This document shows positions 1-5,701 of a DNA stretch of 5,701 bases, piece after piece (position 1 is the first letter of the stretch; every line of letters begins with the position of its first letter). The DNA lies in NCBI GenBank assembly GCA_031411235.1, contig JANOAR010000319.1:1-5701 (forward strand), in the 5' to 3' direction. A program made the translations under genes and the position numbers. Origin of the DNA: JANOAR01 sp031411235 (lineage in GTDB: Bacteria > Verrucomicrobiota > Verrucomicrobiia > Verrucomicrobiales > Verrucomicrobiaceae). The notes under the pieces are model-generated. The model was not told the DNA's origin. It made no database searches and worked only from the letters and a program-made list of their open reading frames with translations.

Positions 1-1895
1 GCGTTCGAGGCATTGGTGAAGCCATTGATCGACAAGCCAGGGAAACCAATCGCATCCTGCACGCCGGGTTGCGCGAGCATCATCTCGCTCATGCGGCTCA
101 TCACCTGATCGGTGCGCTCTAGCGAGGCACCGTCGGGCAACTGCGCGAAGGCCACGAGGTACTGCTTGTCCTGCGCGGGCACGAAACCTGTCGGCACACG
201 ATTAAAAACATCCCAGCCCGTGTAAGCGAGGCCGAAGTAGAGCAGCAGCGAGACGATGCTGAAGCGAATCGCACGGCTGACGATCCACTGGTAGGTGTTG
301 CCCAGCTTATCGAAGAAGTAATTGAAGGGCCGGAAGAACCAGCCCAGCGAGAAGTTGATGAAGCGTGTGAGGGCATCAGGCTTGGCGTGATGTCCCTTGA
401 GCAACAACGCGCTGAGGGCAGGGGATAGGGTCAGTGAATTGAACGCGGAGATGACGGTGCTGATGGCAATCGTGAGCGCGAATTGCTTGTAGAACTGACC
501 GGTCAAGCCGCTAATGAATGCCGTCGGAATGAAAACCGCGCAAAGCACCAACGCGGTAGCCACGATGGGGCCGGTGACTTCGCTCATGGCCTTCTTCGTC
601 GCTTCCAGCGGGTTCAGGCCTTCTTCGATATTTCGCTCCACATTCTCGACCACCACGATGGCGTCATCGACGACGATGCCGATGGCGAGCACGAGACCGA
701 AAAGGGACAGCGCATTGATGGAGAAACCCATCGCATGCATGATGGCAAAGGTGCCGATCAAGGACACGGGCACAGCGGCGAGCGGAATGATCGACGCACG
801 CCATGTTTGCAAGAAGACTAGCACCACGAGCACCACGAGCAGGATGGCTTCGAGCAAGGTGTGAATGACTGCTTCGATGGACTTGTTCACGAAGACGGTG
901 GGGTCATAGACCACGCCGAAGTCGATGCCTGGAGGGAAGGCTTCCTTCAACTCCGCCATCTTGGCACGCACGTCTTTGGAGAGCTGCAACGCATTGGAGC
1001 CTGGCTGCTGGAAGATCGGCACGGCCACTGCGCCCTTATTGTTTAAGGTCGAGCGCAGGCTGTATTCGCTCGCACCGAGTTCGATGCGGGCGATGTCGCG
1101 CAGTTCGACTGTTTCGCCATTCGCTCCGGTCTTCACGATGATCTTCGAGAACTCTTCTTCCGTGACGAGACGCCCCTTGGTGGTGATCTGCAATTGCACC
1201 TGCACTTCTTTGTCCACGGGTTGATTGCCGATGGAGCCAGCGGCGACTTGTGAGTTCTGTGATTGGATGGCACGCACGACATCTCCTGGCGTCATGTTTA
1301 GCGATGCGATCTTGTCGGGGTTCAGCCAGACGCGCATGGAGTAGTCGCCTGAGCCGAAGACCTGCACCTGACCCACGCCCGGAATGCGTGCGAGTTGATC
1401 CTTCACATTCATCGTCGCGTAGTTGCGCACGTAGATGTCGTCGTAGCGACCATCGGGCGAGAAGAGATGCACGACCATCGTGAGGTCGGGCGAACTCTTC
1501 AGCGTGGTCACGCCGAGACGACGCACTTCCTCTGGCAGACGTGGCAGCGCGAGGCTCACACGGTTCTGCACGGCGACCTGTGCCTTGTCGAGATCGGTGC
1601 CGATTTTGAAGGTCACGGTCAGCGTCATCACGCCGTCACCCGTGGCTTGCGAATACATGTAGAGGCTATTGGCCACGCCATTGATTTCCTTCTCCAGCAC
1701 GGTGGAGACGGTCTCGGCGATGACGTTCGGATTCGCACCCGGATAGATAGCACGCACCACGATGTTAGGCGGTGCGACTTCTGGGTACTCGCTGATGGGC
1801 AGACTGGTCAAAGACAAGCCCCCAACGATGAGCAGCAGGATGGAGAGCACGCCCGCGAAGATGGGGCGTGTGATGAAGAACTGGCTGAAATTCAT
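1..1895 (-). CDS. RND (HAE1) multidrug efflux permease, MexF/OqxB-like, 3' part outside window
   Basis: This is the inner-membrane proton/drug antiporter of a tripartite pump. The reading frame is open from the ATG at 1895 to the left edge, giving about 631 residues of the roughly 1050 usual for AcrB/MexF proteins. The N-terminus MNFSQFFITRPIFAGVL is the classic RND opening and sets the start. Then come TM1, the PN1/PN2 porter region (for example YPGANPNVIAETV, VRRLGVTT, GVGQVQVFGSG), YDPTVFV at about residue 330, TM2-TM6, the amphipathic segment WFFRPFNYFF, TM7, and the start of PC1 (GFVPAQDKQYLVAF). The proton-relay acidic pair in TM4 (GIVVDDAIVVVENVER) is Asp410-Asp411, equivalent to AcrB Asp407/408. 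The partner lysine (AcrB Lys940) lies outside the window. YDPTVFV and VRNYATMNVKDQLARIPGV place it nearer MexF/OqxB than AcrB, so phenicols, quinolones or trimethoprim are plausible but unproven substrates. It starts 42 bp after the adaptor gene, with no visible Shine-Dalgarno sequence. Family assignment is secure; substrate range is inference. Confidence 0.96.
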   Translation of the reverse strand, partial: MNFSQFFITRPIFAGVLSILLLIVGGLSLTSLPISEYPEVAPPNIVVRAIYPGANPNVIAETVSTVLEKEINGVANSLYMYSQATGDGVMTLTVTFKIGTDLDKAQVAVQNRVSLALPRLPEEVRRLGVTTLKSSPDLTMVVHLFSPDGRYDDIYVRNYATMNVKDQLARIPGVGQVQVFGSGDYSMRVWLNPDKIASLNMTPGDVVRAIQSQNSQVAAGSIGNQPVDKEVQVQLQITTKGRLVTEEEFSKIIVKTGANGETVELRDIARIELGASEYSLRSTLNNKGAVAVPIFQQPGSNALQLSKDVRAKMAELKEAFPPGIDFGVVYDPTVFVNKSIEAVIHTLLEAILLVVLVVLVFLQTWRASIIPLAAVPVSLIGTFAIMHAMGFSINALSLFGLVLAIGIVVDDAIVVVENVERNIEEGLNPLEATKKAMSEVTGPIVATALVLCAVFIPTAFISGLTGQFYKQFALTIAISTVISAFNSLTLSPALSALLLKGHHAKPDALTRFINFSLGWFFRPFNYFFDKLGNTYQWIVSRAIRFSIVSLLLYFGLAYTGWDVFNRVPTGFVPAQDKQYLVAFAQLPDGASLERTDQVMSRMSEMMLAQPGVQDAIGFPGLSINGFTNASN

Positions 1896-1937
1896 GAAGC
1901 TAGGAGTGGAGATTGCGATCCGCGCGATAGACGCGCG

Positions 1938-3098
1938 TTACTTGGCCGCTGCGACCTTCTTGCCATCTTTGGCAGGTGTAGCGGCTATCGGAGCGACAGG
2001 CATACCGGGGCGCACCTTGGCCAAGCCGTTGACGATGACGCTGTCGTCCTTGGTCAAGCCACTGCGTATCACGCGGTTCTGGCCCAAGAGCGGCCCGAGC
2101 TGGACGGCCTTGTATTCGGTCATGTTATCCTTGCCCACGGTAAGCACGAATTTCTGTCCTTGGTCGGTGCCAATGGCTTGTTCGTTGACCAGCATACCGT
2201 TGTAAGCCTGGCCTGCGGGAAGCCGCATCCGCATGAAGCTGCCGGGGCGCAGTGAGCCATCGTTGTTGTCAAAAATTGCTCTCACCAAGATGCTGCCCGT
2301 GGTGCCTTGGATGCGGTTGTCGAAGGACTCGATGCGACCCTTGTGCGGATAGTCCGCTTCGCCATCGAGCTGCATTTCGGCGGCGGTTGTCTTCTCGGTC
2401 AAATGCGTGCCCGTGCCCGCACTGCTCTGGCGCTGGTAGCGCAGGAAGGTGGACTCATCGACATCGGCATAGGCATAGATTTGCTCGGCATTGACGACGG
2501 TGGTCAGCAGTGTGGTGAATCCTGCGACGCCACTCACGTAGTTGCCTGGGGTCACCAACTCACGGCTCACACGGCCATTGATCGGTGAGCGCACGGAGCA
2601 GAATTCGACATCGAGTGCGACGGCTTTGACCGCAGCCTCTGCCGAGCGCAGAGCATCACCCGCTTCACGATGTGCCATGCTCTTGGTCTCGGCTTCCTCG
2701 CCACTGATGGCTTTCGCAGCGGTCAGTCGGTCAGCGCGATCCATCTCCATCTTGGTCAGATCGAGCTTGGTCTTGGCCCGCAGCAGCTCAGCTTGAGCAC
2801 GATCCACCACGGCTTGAAATGGGCGTGGGTCAATGGTGTAGAGCAGGTCGCCCTTCTGCACCATTTGGCCGGATTTGAAATGCACCTTGTCCACGTAACC
2901 ACTGACGCGTGGGCGAATTTCCACGGTTTCGATGGCGTCGATGCGCCCGGTGAACTCATCCCATTCCTGGATATTTTGTTGGAGTGGAGGCGCGACAGTC
3001 ACACTCGTCGGGGGGAACTGCATAGGCGCACTCGCCTGCGGTTTGTTGCAGCTCGCCACAATGAGCGCGAGCCAAGGTAAGATGTGATGGGGTTTCAT
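1938..3098 (-). CDS. Periplasmic adaptor (membrane fusion) lipoprotein of RND pump, MexE/OqxA-like
   Basis: This 386-residue adaptor bridges the RND permease and the outer-membrane channel. The N-terminus has a short hydrophobic signal ending in a lipobox, VAS-Cys17, so it should be lipidated and inner-membrane anchored (Asn at +2). The domains run in the usual order: FTGRIDAIETVEIRPRVSG opens the beta-barrel/lipoyl region; the first lipoyl half is near residues 63-94 (GDLLYTIDPRPF); an alpha-hairpin spans about 96-165; the second lipoyl half is near 167-195 (SPINGRVSRELVTPGNYV); then come the beta-barrel and membrane-proximal domains (RPGSFMRMRLPAG, LVNEQAIGTDQG). At the hairpin tip, Arg121, Leu125 and Ser132 have the spacing of the Arg-Leu-Ser channel-docking motif known from AcrA. 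The C-terminus is a lysine- and alanine-rich tail. The gene lies 20 bp after the channel gene and 42 bp before the permease, so cotranscription is very likely. The ATG is preceded by A-rich sequence with no Shine-Dalgarno, and no better start is seen. Confidence 0.95.
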   Translation of the reverse strand: MKPHHILPWLALIVASCNKPQASAPMQFPPTSVTVAPPLQQNIQEWDEFTGRIDAIETVEIRPRVSGYVDKVHFKSGQMVQKGDLLYTIDPRPFQAVVDRAQAELLRAKTKLDLTKMEMDRADRLTAAKAISGEEAETKSMAHREAGDALRSAEAAVKAVALDVEFCSVRSPINGRVSRELVTPGNYVSGVAGFTTLLTTVVNAEQIYAYADVDESTFLRYQRQSSAGTGTHLTEKTTAAEMQLDGEADYPHKGRIESFDNRIQGTTGSILVRAIFDNNDGSLRPGSFMRMRLPAGQAYNGMLVNEQAIGTDQGQKFVLTVGKDNMTEYKAVQLGPLLGQNRVIRSGLTKDDSVIVNGLAKVRPGMPVAPIAATPAKDGKKVAAAK

Positions 3099-3118
3099 AA
3101 GTGTTTTTTGGGGTGAGA

Positions 3119-4492
3119 TTATTGAGCGGCCTTCCAGCCACCGCCGAGGGCTTTGATCAGTTGCACCGTGGTCAGCAGTTGCTGGCTATGCAGTTGCACT
3201 AGGCCACGGCGCGAAGATAAGGCCGTGCGGTCGGCTTCGATGACTTCTAGGTAGGTCGTCACGCCTTCTTTGTAACGTTGTCGTGCCAGCTTCGAGGCGC
3301 TATCCGCTGCCGCTTGCAGGCGCTTCTGCGCGGCGAGTTGAGTTTGCTGAGCGGACAGTGTGGCCATCAGCGACTCGACTTCCTTGAAGGCCGTGAGCAC
3401 CTTCTCTTCGTAGTTGCCCGTGACTTCCTTGAGCGCGGCCTGTGAGGAAGCGATGGCGGCTTTCTTTTGCTTGCCGACGAACAGTGGCACGGAAAAGCGA
3501 ACGCCCACCGACCACTCGTTGCTTTCGCGGTCGAAGTAATCACTCGTGTTTGCCGTGGCTAGGCCGAGGCCTGCGCCCAGCGTGACTTTGGGGAAGTAGG
3601 CCGCCTTGGTCACACCGACGCGAGCCTGCGCGGCCTCCACCTGCTTCATTGCGGAGGCCACATCCGGGCGGCGCTGCACCAGCTCGGCGGGCACCACTTG
3701 GGGAATGCTCGGCAGTGCGACGGGCAGCTTCTTCACTGGCACCTTGTAGTTGCTGGCCATGCGGCCCAGCGCCAGGGCCAGGGAGTTTTCCAACTCCGCA
3801 CGCGGCCCCGTCAGCGCGGCGATCTCGGCTTCGGTGCCTGCCAGTTCGGCTTCGGCGCGGACGCGATCCAATTCATTCGTCGCCCCGGCCTCCACGCGGG
3901 CGGCGGCTAGATCGAGGGCTTCCTGGCGAAGCTTTAGCGTGTCGGCCAGCACTTGCTTTTCTTCATCAACTGAGCGCAGGGCGAAATACACACGCGCCAC
4001 CTCGCTGCTGAGCAGCAGGCCCAGGGCATGGGCATCCGCTGTGGCGCTCGCTTCCGTCGCCTTGGCGGCATTCACACCACCACGAATGCGCCCCCAGAGA
4101 TCGAGTTCATAGCTGAGTTCCAGACCCGTATCGAAGGTGTTGCTGGAAGGCAGGGAAAAGAGCGTCGTCCGAGAGAAGCGATCACGGCTCGCGCCGCCAT
4201 TGGCATCCAGACGAGGCAACCAAGAAGACCGAGCCGTGTCAACGGCGGCCTTGGCTTGATCCACGCGAGCGAGCACGGCCTGCAAGCCAGGGTAAGTGCT
4301 CGTGGCTTCGGTGATCAGTTGGTTGAGTTGGGGATCCTGGAAGACCTGCCACCAGTTGTCCGATGCTGCCGCAGCCTTGCTCATGGATTGGCCGCTCTTC
4401 CATGAAGACGGGATGGCAGGCGTCTCGGCGTGCAGAGCGGTGCTGAAGAGGGCAAGCGCCGGGAGCACCACGATTGAAGGAGAGAGTTTCAT
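3119..4492 (-). CDS. Outer-membrane efflux channel (OprM/NodT-type outer membrane factor)
   Basis: This is a TolC-like trimeric exit duct for the pump encoded downstream. The protein is 457 residues from the ATG at 4492, normal for this family. An in-frame TTG at 4495 would add one residue; the ATG is preferred. A type I signal peptide (MKLSPSIVVLPALALFSTALHA) should be cut after Ala22. There is no lipobox cysteine, unlike OprM, which is a lipoprotein. Family landmarks are the mature N-terminus with WWQVFQDPQLNQLI (about 47-60), the first OEP repeat with YPGLQAVLARVDQAKA, the strand motif SYELDLWGR (127-135) typical of NodT-class channels, VEAGATNELDRVRAEAELA, the second repeat with QRRPDVASAMKQVEAAQARV, AYFPKVTLGAGLG and VPLFVGKQKKA, and the final helix with YKEGVTTYLEVIEADRTAL. 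The long alanine/glutamine-rich helices fit the coiled-coil tunnel. It is the first structural gene after the regulator, with an operator-like palindrome just upstream. Confidence 0.95.
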   Translation of the reverse strand: MKLSPSIVVLPALALFSTALHAETPAIPSSWKSGQSMSKAAAASDNWWQVFQDPQLNQLITEATSTYPGLQAVLARVDQAKAAVDTARSSWLPRLDANGGASRDRFSRTTLFSLPSSNTFDTGLELSYELDLWGRIRGGVNAAKATEASATADAHALGLLLSSEVARVYFALRSVDEEKQVLADTLKLRQEALDLAAARVEAGATNELDRVRAEAELAGTEAEIAALTGPRAELENSLALALGRMASNYKVPVKKLPVALPSIPQVVPAELVQRRPDVASAMKQVEAAQARVGVTKAAYFPKVTLGAGLGLATANTSDYFDRESNEWSVGVRFSVPLFVGKQKKAAIASSQAALKEVTGNYEEKVLTAFKEVESLMATLSAQQTQLAAQKRLQAAADSASKLARQRYKEGVTTYLEVIEADRTALSSRRGLVQLHSQQLLTTVQLIKALGGGWKAAQ

Positions 4493-4506
4493 CAAGTGTC
4501 GAAAGA

Positions 4507-4526
4507 ATAGTTGACTGGTAAGCTAT
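4507..4526. promoter_or_regulatory. Candidate TetR-type operator upstream of the efflux genes
   Basis: This is a 20 bp imperfect palindrome, ATAGTTGAC-TG-GTAAGCTAT, with 7 of 9 symmetric half-site positions matching. It ends 14 bp before the channel ATG. It has the same TAG-N3-AC-N2-GT-N3-CTA layout as the site upstream of the regulator. The strong half-site continues as AGTCAACTATTCTTT on the minus strand, close to AGTCAACTATTTCTTT on the plus strand at 5243-5258. A bound repressor here would cover the likely start of transcription for the channel-adaptor-permease genes. Confidence 0.6.
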
Positions 4527-4529
4527 ATA
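4524..4529 (-). promoter_or_regulatory. Possible -10 element for the channel-adaptor-permease operon
   Basis: TATATA lies in an AT-rich patch of the regulator-channel gap and overlaps the edge of the operator candidate. It is the best -10-like hexamer upstream of the channel gene on the minus strand, but no convincing -35 hexamer sits 16-18 bp before it. It may therefore be a weak or activator-assisted promoter, or the operon may be read from the regulator's promoter. TATATA is also self-complementary, so orientation is assigned only from context. Confidence 0.25.
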
Positions 4530-4572
4530 GAAATGAAAATGAAGGGGGCGAGTCGGCTCAAGCTGGAGCGCG

Positions 4573-5205
4573 TTAGGCTGCCTTACGCGCAGGCTTCGTG
4601 CCCTTGGGCGCAGCAATTCCCAGCAAACTCTGCATGGAGGGCCAGAGACTCTTCAGCAGCTCGGGGTTGTTCTTGATGCGGGACTCCGCCAGCGCCCCCT
4701 CCCAGAACAGGAATAGGGTCTTCGCCGTCAGCGTGGGGTCGTTGCAGGTGATGTCGCCCTGCGATGCTGCCTCGCGCAAGGTGGACTCCACGTAGCGATG
4801 GTGAAGGGTCAGAATCTTCTCCACCACCTCGCGCAGATGGTTCTCCAGCGTGCTGATTTCATTGCCCAGCGTGCAGAGCGGGCAGCCCAGCACATGGCCG
4901 CACTCCTGGTATTTCTCCAACTGCTCCTGGTAGCAGTAATCCGCGTGATCCTTCAGTCGCTGGCATGGAGCCTTGGAGGGCGAGTAGATGCCATCCATGA
5001 CCGGGCGATAAATTTTCTCCCAGGAATCATCCAGCGCCACCGCCGTCAGTTCCGCCTTCGACTCAAAGAAGTAGTAGAAGCTGCCCTTCTTGACGCCCGC
5101 CTTGTCGCAGATCAGGTCGATCGTCGTCGCCCCATAAGAGCCCGTCCAGATCAAATCCAGAACGGCGTCCATCAATCGTTGTTTGGCATCAGACGTGCGG
5201 CCCAT
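4573..5205 (-). CDS. TetR/AcrR-family transcriptional regulator, likely repressor of the efflux operon
   Basis: This 210-residue protein has the usual TetR length. The N-terminal helix-turn-helix domain covers about residues 6-52: KQRLMDAVLDLIWTGSYGATTIDLICDKAGVKKGSFYYFFESKAEL, whose AGVKKGSFYYFF segment is the classic recognition-helix signature. The C-terminal ligand domain contains CGHVLGCPLCTLGNEIS (about 102-118). Comparable GCPLGNL-type motifs occur in LmrA/YxaF- and NemR-like regulators. Cysteines at 33, 81, 91, 102, 108 and 111, plus one near the C-terminal third (ITCNDP), are many for this family and suggest, without proving, sensing of electrophiles, oxidants or metals. The C-terminus is a basic Lys/Arg/Ala tail. 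The gene is cooriented with the pump genes, 80 bp upstream of the channel ATG, and two related palindromes flank it, which fits autorepression plus operon repression. No Shine-Dalgarno precedes the ATG. The ligand is unknown. Confidence 0.93.
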   Translation of the reverse strand: MGRTSDAKQRLMDAVLDLIWTGSYGATTIDLICDKAGVKKGSFYYFFESKAELTAVALDDSWEKIYRPVMDGIYSPSKAPCQRLKDHADYCYQEQLEKYQECGHVLGCPLCTLGNEISTLENHLREVVEKILTLHHRYVESTLREAASQGDITCNDPTLTAKTLFLFWEGALAESRIKNNPELLKSLWPSMQSLLGIAAPKGTKPARKAA

Positions 5206-5232
5206 AATTTTGTGGAGCGCACATTGTTGAGA

Positions 5233-5252
5233 CTAGACAACTAGTCAACTAT
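5233..5252. promoter_or_regulatory. Candidate TetR-type operator upstream of the regulator gene
   Basis: This is a 20 bp imperfect palindrome, CTAGACAAC-TA-GTCAACTAT, lying 27 bp upstream of the regulator's ATG. Its symmetric positions fit TAG-N3-AC-N2-GT-N3-CTA. The same pattern recurs before the channel gene, and the sites share an 11 bp exact block, AGTCAACTATT. A TTGACT hexamer on the minus strand (5248-5243) lies inside the palindrome and could be the -35 element of the regulator's promoter, although no good -10 follows at the usual spacing. Location, length and recurrence suggest autoregulation. The sequence itself is seen; the binding role is inferred. Confidence 0.6.
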
Positions 5253-5344
5253 TTCTTTGGCGAGTGGGTTCGAGTGGCTCAGACCGCATCAATAGCTGGA
5301 AGCCTTCAGCTTTAACCCGAGCGCCGAGTCTGAAATAGTGAGAG

Positions 5345-5359
5345 CGGGCATCCTGCCTG
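5345..5359. repeat. Short hairpin of the GGGCATCCTGCC type
   Basis: CGGGCA-TCC-TGCCTG can form a 6 bp stem, with one G-T wobble, around a 3-base loop. It is not followed by a T-run on either strand, so it is not an obvious intrinsic terminator. Similar GCAGGCAGGATGCC-like hairpins are, from memory, scattered in intergenic DNA of some Verrucomicrobia; this is weak support for that host. Only one copy is visible here. Confidence 0.3.
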
Positions 5360-5470
5360 TGTGCGCATGGATCGCAGGAACCAAGCCATCGCAAACCTTG
5401 GGGATTTCCTAGCCCTTTGAAGATTCATGAGGGCAAGAAGAGGGGCAAAGTTTGGCGTGCTTGGAGTTGT

Positions 5471-5701
5471 CTAATATGTCGAAGAACGGTGAATGTGTGA
5501 ATGGGGCAGGATAGAAAAATACTGGAATCTTGCGAAATGATTCGACTGACACCTTTCTCCCGTGGCCTTGCAGGGGATGTGAACGGAACAGATGAGGGCA
5601 GCACGCAGAAGCAGCGCGAGGATGCGCGCGTCAATCTTGTCCGTTTTGACCTGCGCCTCAGCGATGATGCGTGTCTTGAAAGGATTGGCTAGCAGGACAT
5701 C
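5471..5701 (-). pseudogene. Truncated IS110-family transposase fragment (5' part beyond window)
   Basis: The minus-strand frame entering from the right edge reads LANPFKTRIIAEAQVKTD, then KIDARILALLLRAALI and SVHIPCKAT, before an in-frame TAG at 5473-5471. This is the hallmark stretch of the IS110 N-terminal DEDD (RuvC-like) domain; the KTDKIDAR segment carries two of the acidic residues. The family normally continues with an Arg-rich segment (RxRK...LRQR), a linker and a C-terminal domain with a catalytic serine. Here similarity stops around 5552 and the remaining ~27 residues are unrelated, so at least the C-terminal half is missing. Intact IS110 proteins are about 300-400 residues. It is read as a decayed insertion remnant. 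The N-terminus cannot be judged because it lies outside the window. Confidence 0.75.

Larger units (their letters stand above)
5206..5470. other. Non-coding spacer between the regulator and the IS110 remnant
   Basis: No convincing gene lies in these ~265 bp; short open frames on either strand lack recognisable motifs. The stretch holds the operator candidate at its left end, a tandem GAGTGG repeat (about 5263-5278, GAGTGGGTTCGAGTGG), the small inverted repeat AGCTG/CAGCT (5294-5311), a GGGCATCCTGCC hairpin (5345-5359) and a CCAAG/CTTGG inverted repeat (5381-5401). The boundary with mobile-element DNA is uncertain. Confidence 0.5.

Noticed and set aside
821..845. Tandem repeat AGCACCACG / AGCACCACG
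   Set aside because: It encodes the LVVLVVL run of TM2 in the permease. The repeat reflects a hydrophobic helix and codon preference, not a functional DNA repeat.
483..864. Two overlapping plus-strand open frames
   Set aside because: They are antisense to the permease TM3-TM5 region, whose sense frame has textbook RND motifs including the TM4 Asp-Asp pair.
1395..2255. A 286-codon plus-strand open frame
   Set aside because: It lies antisense across the permease start and the adaptor's 3' end. The peptide is His/Asp/Arg-rich with no domain signature, as expected for the mirror of GC-rich coding DNA.
4798..5244. A 148-codon plus-strand open frame opposite the regulator
   Set aside because: The minus frame is an unmistakable TetR helix-turn-helix protein. 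The plus frame has no recognisable motif and no promoter or ribosome site.
5227..5255. Possible rightward promoter TTGAGA-17 bp-TATTTC
   Set aside because: The -10 match is poor and no gene lies downstream on the plus strand within the window; the palindrome explains the sequence better.
5294..5311. AGCTG/CAGCT inverted repeat as a terminator
   Set aside because: The stem is only 5 bp with an 8-base loop and just three T's follow; no gene ends immediately upstream of it.
5425..5692. Small open frames on both strands at the right end
   Set aside because: They overlap the IS110-like minus frame in other frames and show no family motifs.

Overview
The window is a chromosomal-type segment from a Gram-negative bacterium. 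It carries most of a tripartite RND multidrug-efflux operon, read entirely on the minus strand (right to left), followed at the right edge by a truncated IS110-family transposase. A lipoprotein periplasmic adaptor and an outer-membrane channel require a double-membrane cell. The DNA is moderately GC-rich by eye, yet none of the four complete or nearly complete genes has a convincing Shine-Dalgarno sequence. Together with a GGGCATCCTGCC-type hairpin in the spacer, this makes me lean weakly towards a Verrucomicrobia/PVC-type host. That is an inference; a proteobacterium cannot be excluded.

Layout in transcription order: a TetR-family regulator (5205-4573); a 77-80 bp gap with an operator-like palindrome; an outer-membrane factor of the OprM/NodT type (4492-3119); a 20 bp gap; a MexE/OqxA-like membrane-fusion lipoprotein (3098-1938); a 42 bp gap; and a MexF/OqxB-like RND permease (starts at 1895, runs off the left edge after about 631 of an expected ~1050 residues). 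To the right of the regulator are about 265 bp of non-coding DNA, with a second operator-like palindrome just upstream of the regulator. Beyond that is an IS110 transposase fragment (5701 to about 5552) that enters from the right edge and loses its similarity abruptly.

How the parts fit: the permease uses proton motive force to take amphiphilic drugs from the periplasm and inner membrane. The adaptor, lipid-anchored to the inner membrane, links it to the outer-membrane channel, so substrates leave the cell directly. The TetR protein has a cysteine-rich ligand-domain motif (GCPLC). It probably represses both itself and the pump genes by binding two 20 bp palindromes that share the pattern TAG-N3-AC-N2-GT-N3-CTA, one before its own gene and one before the channel gene.

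The most useful observations are the matched pair of operator candidates, the possible redox/electrophile-sensing cysteines in the regulator, the channel-first gene order for a MexEF/OqxAB-class pump, and the decayed IS110 fragment. I found no CRISPR array, tRNA, rRNA or evidently new system.
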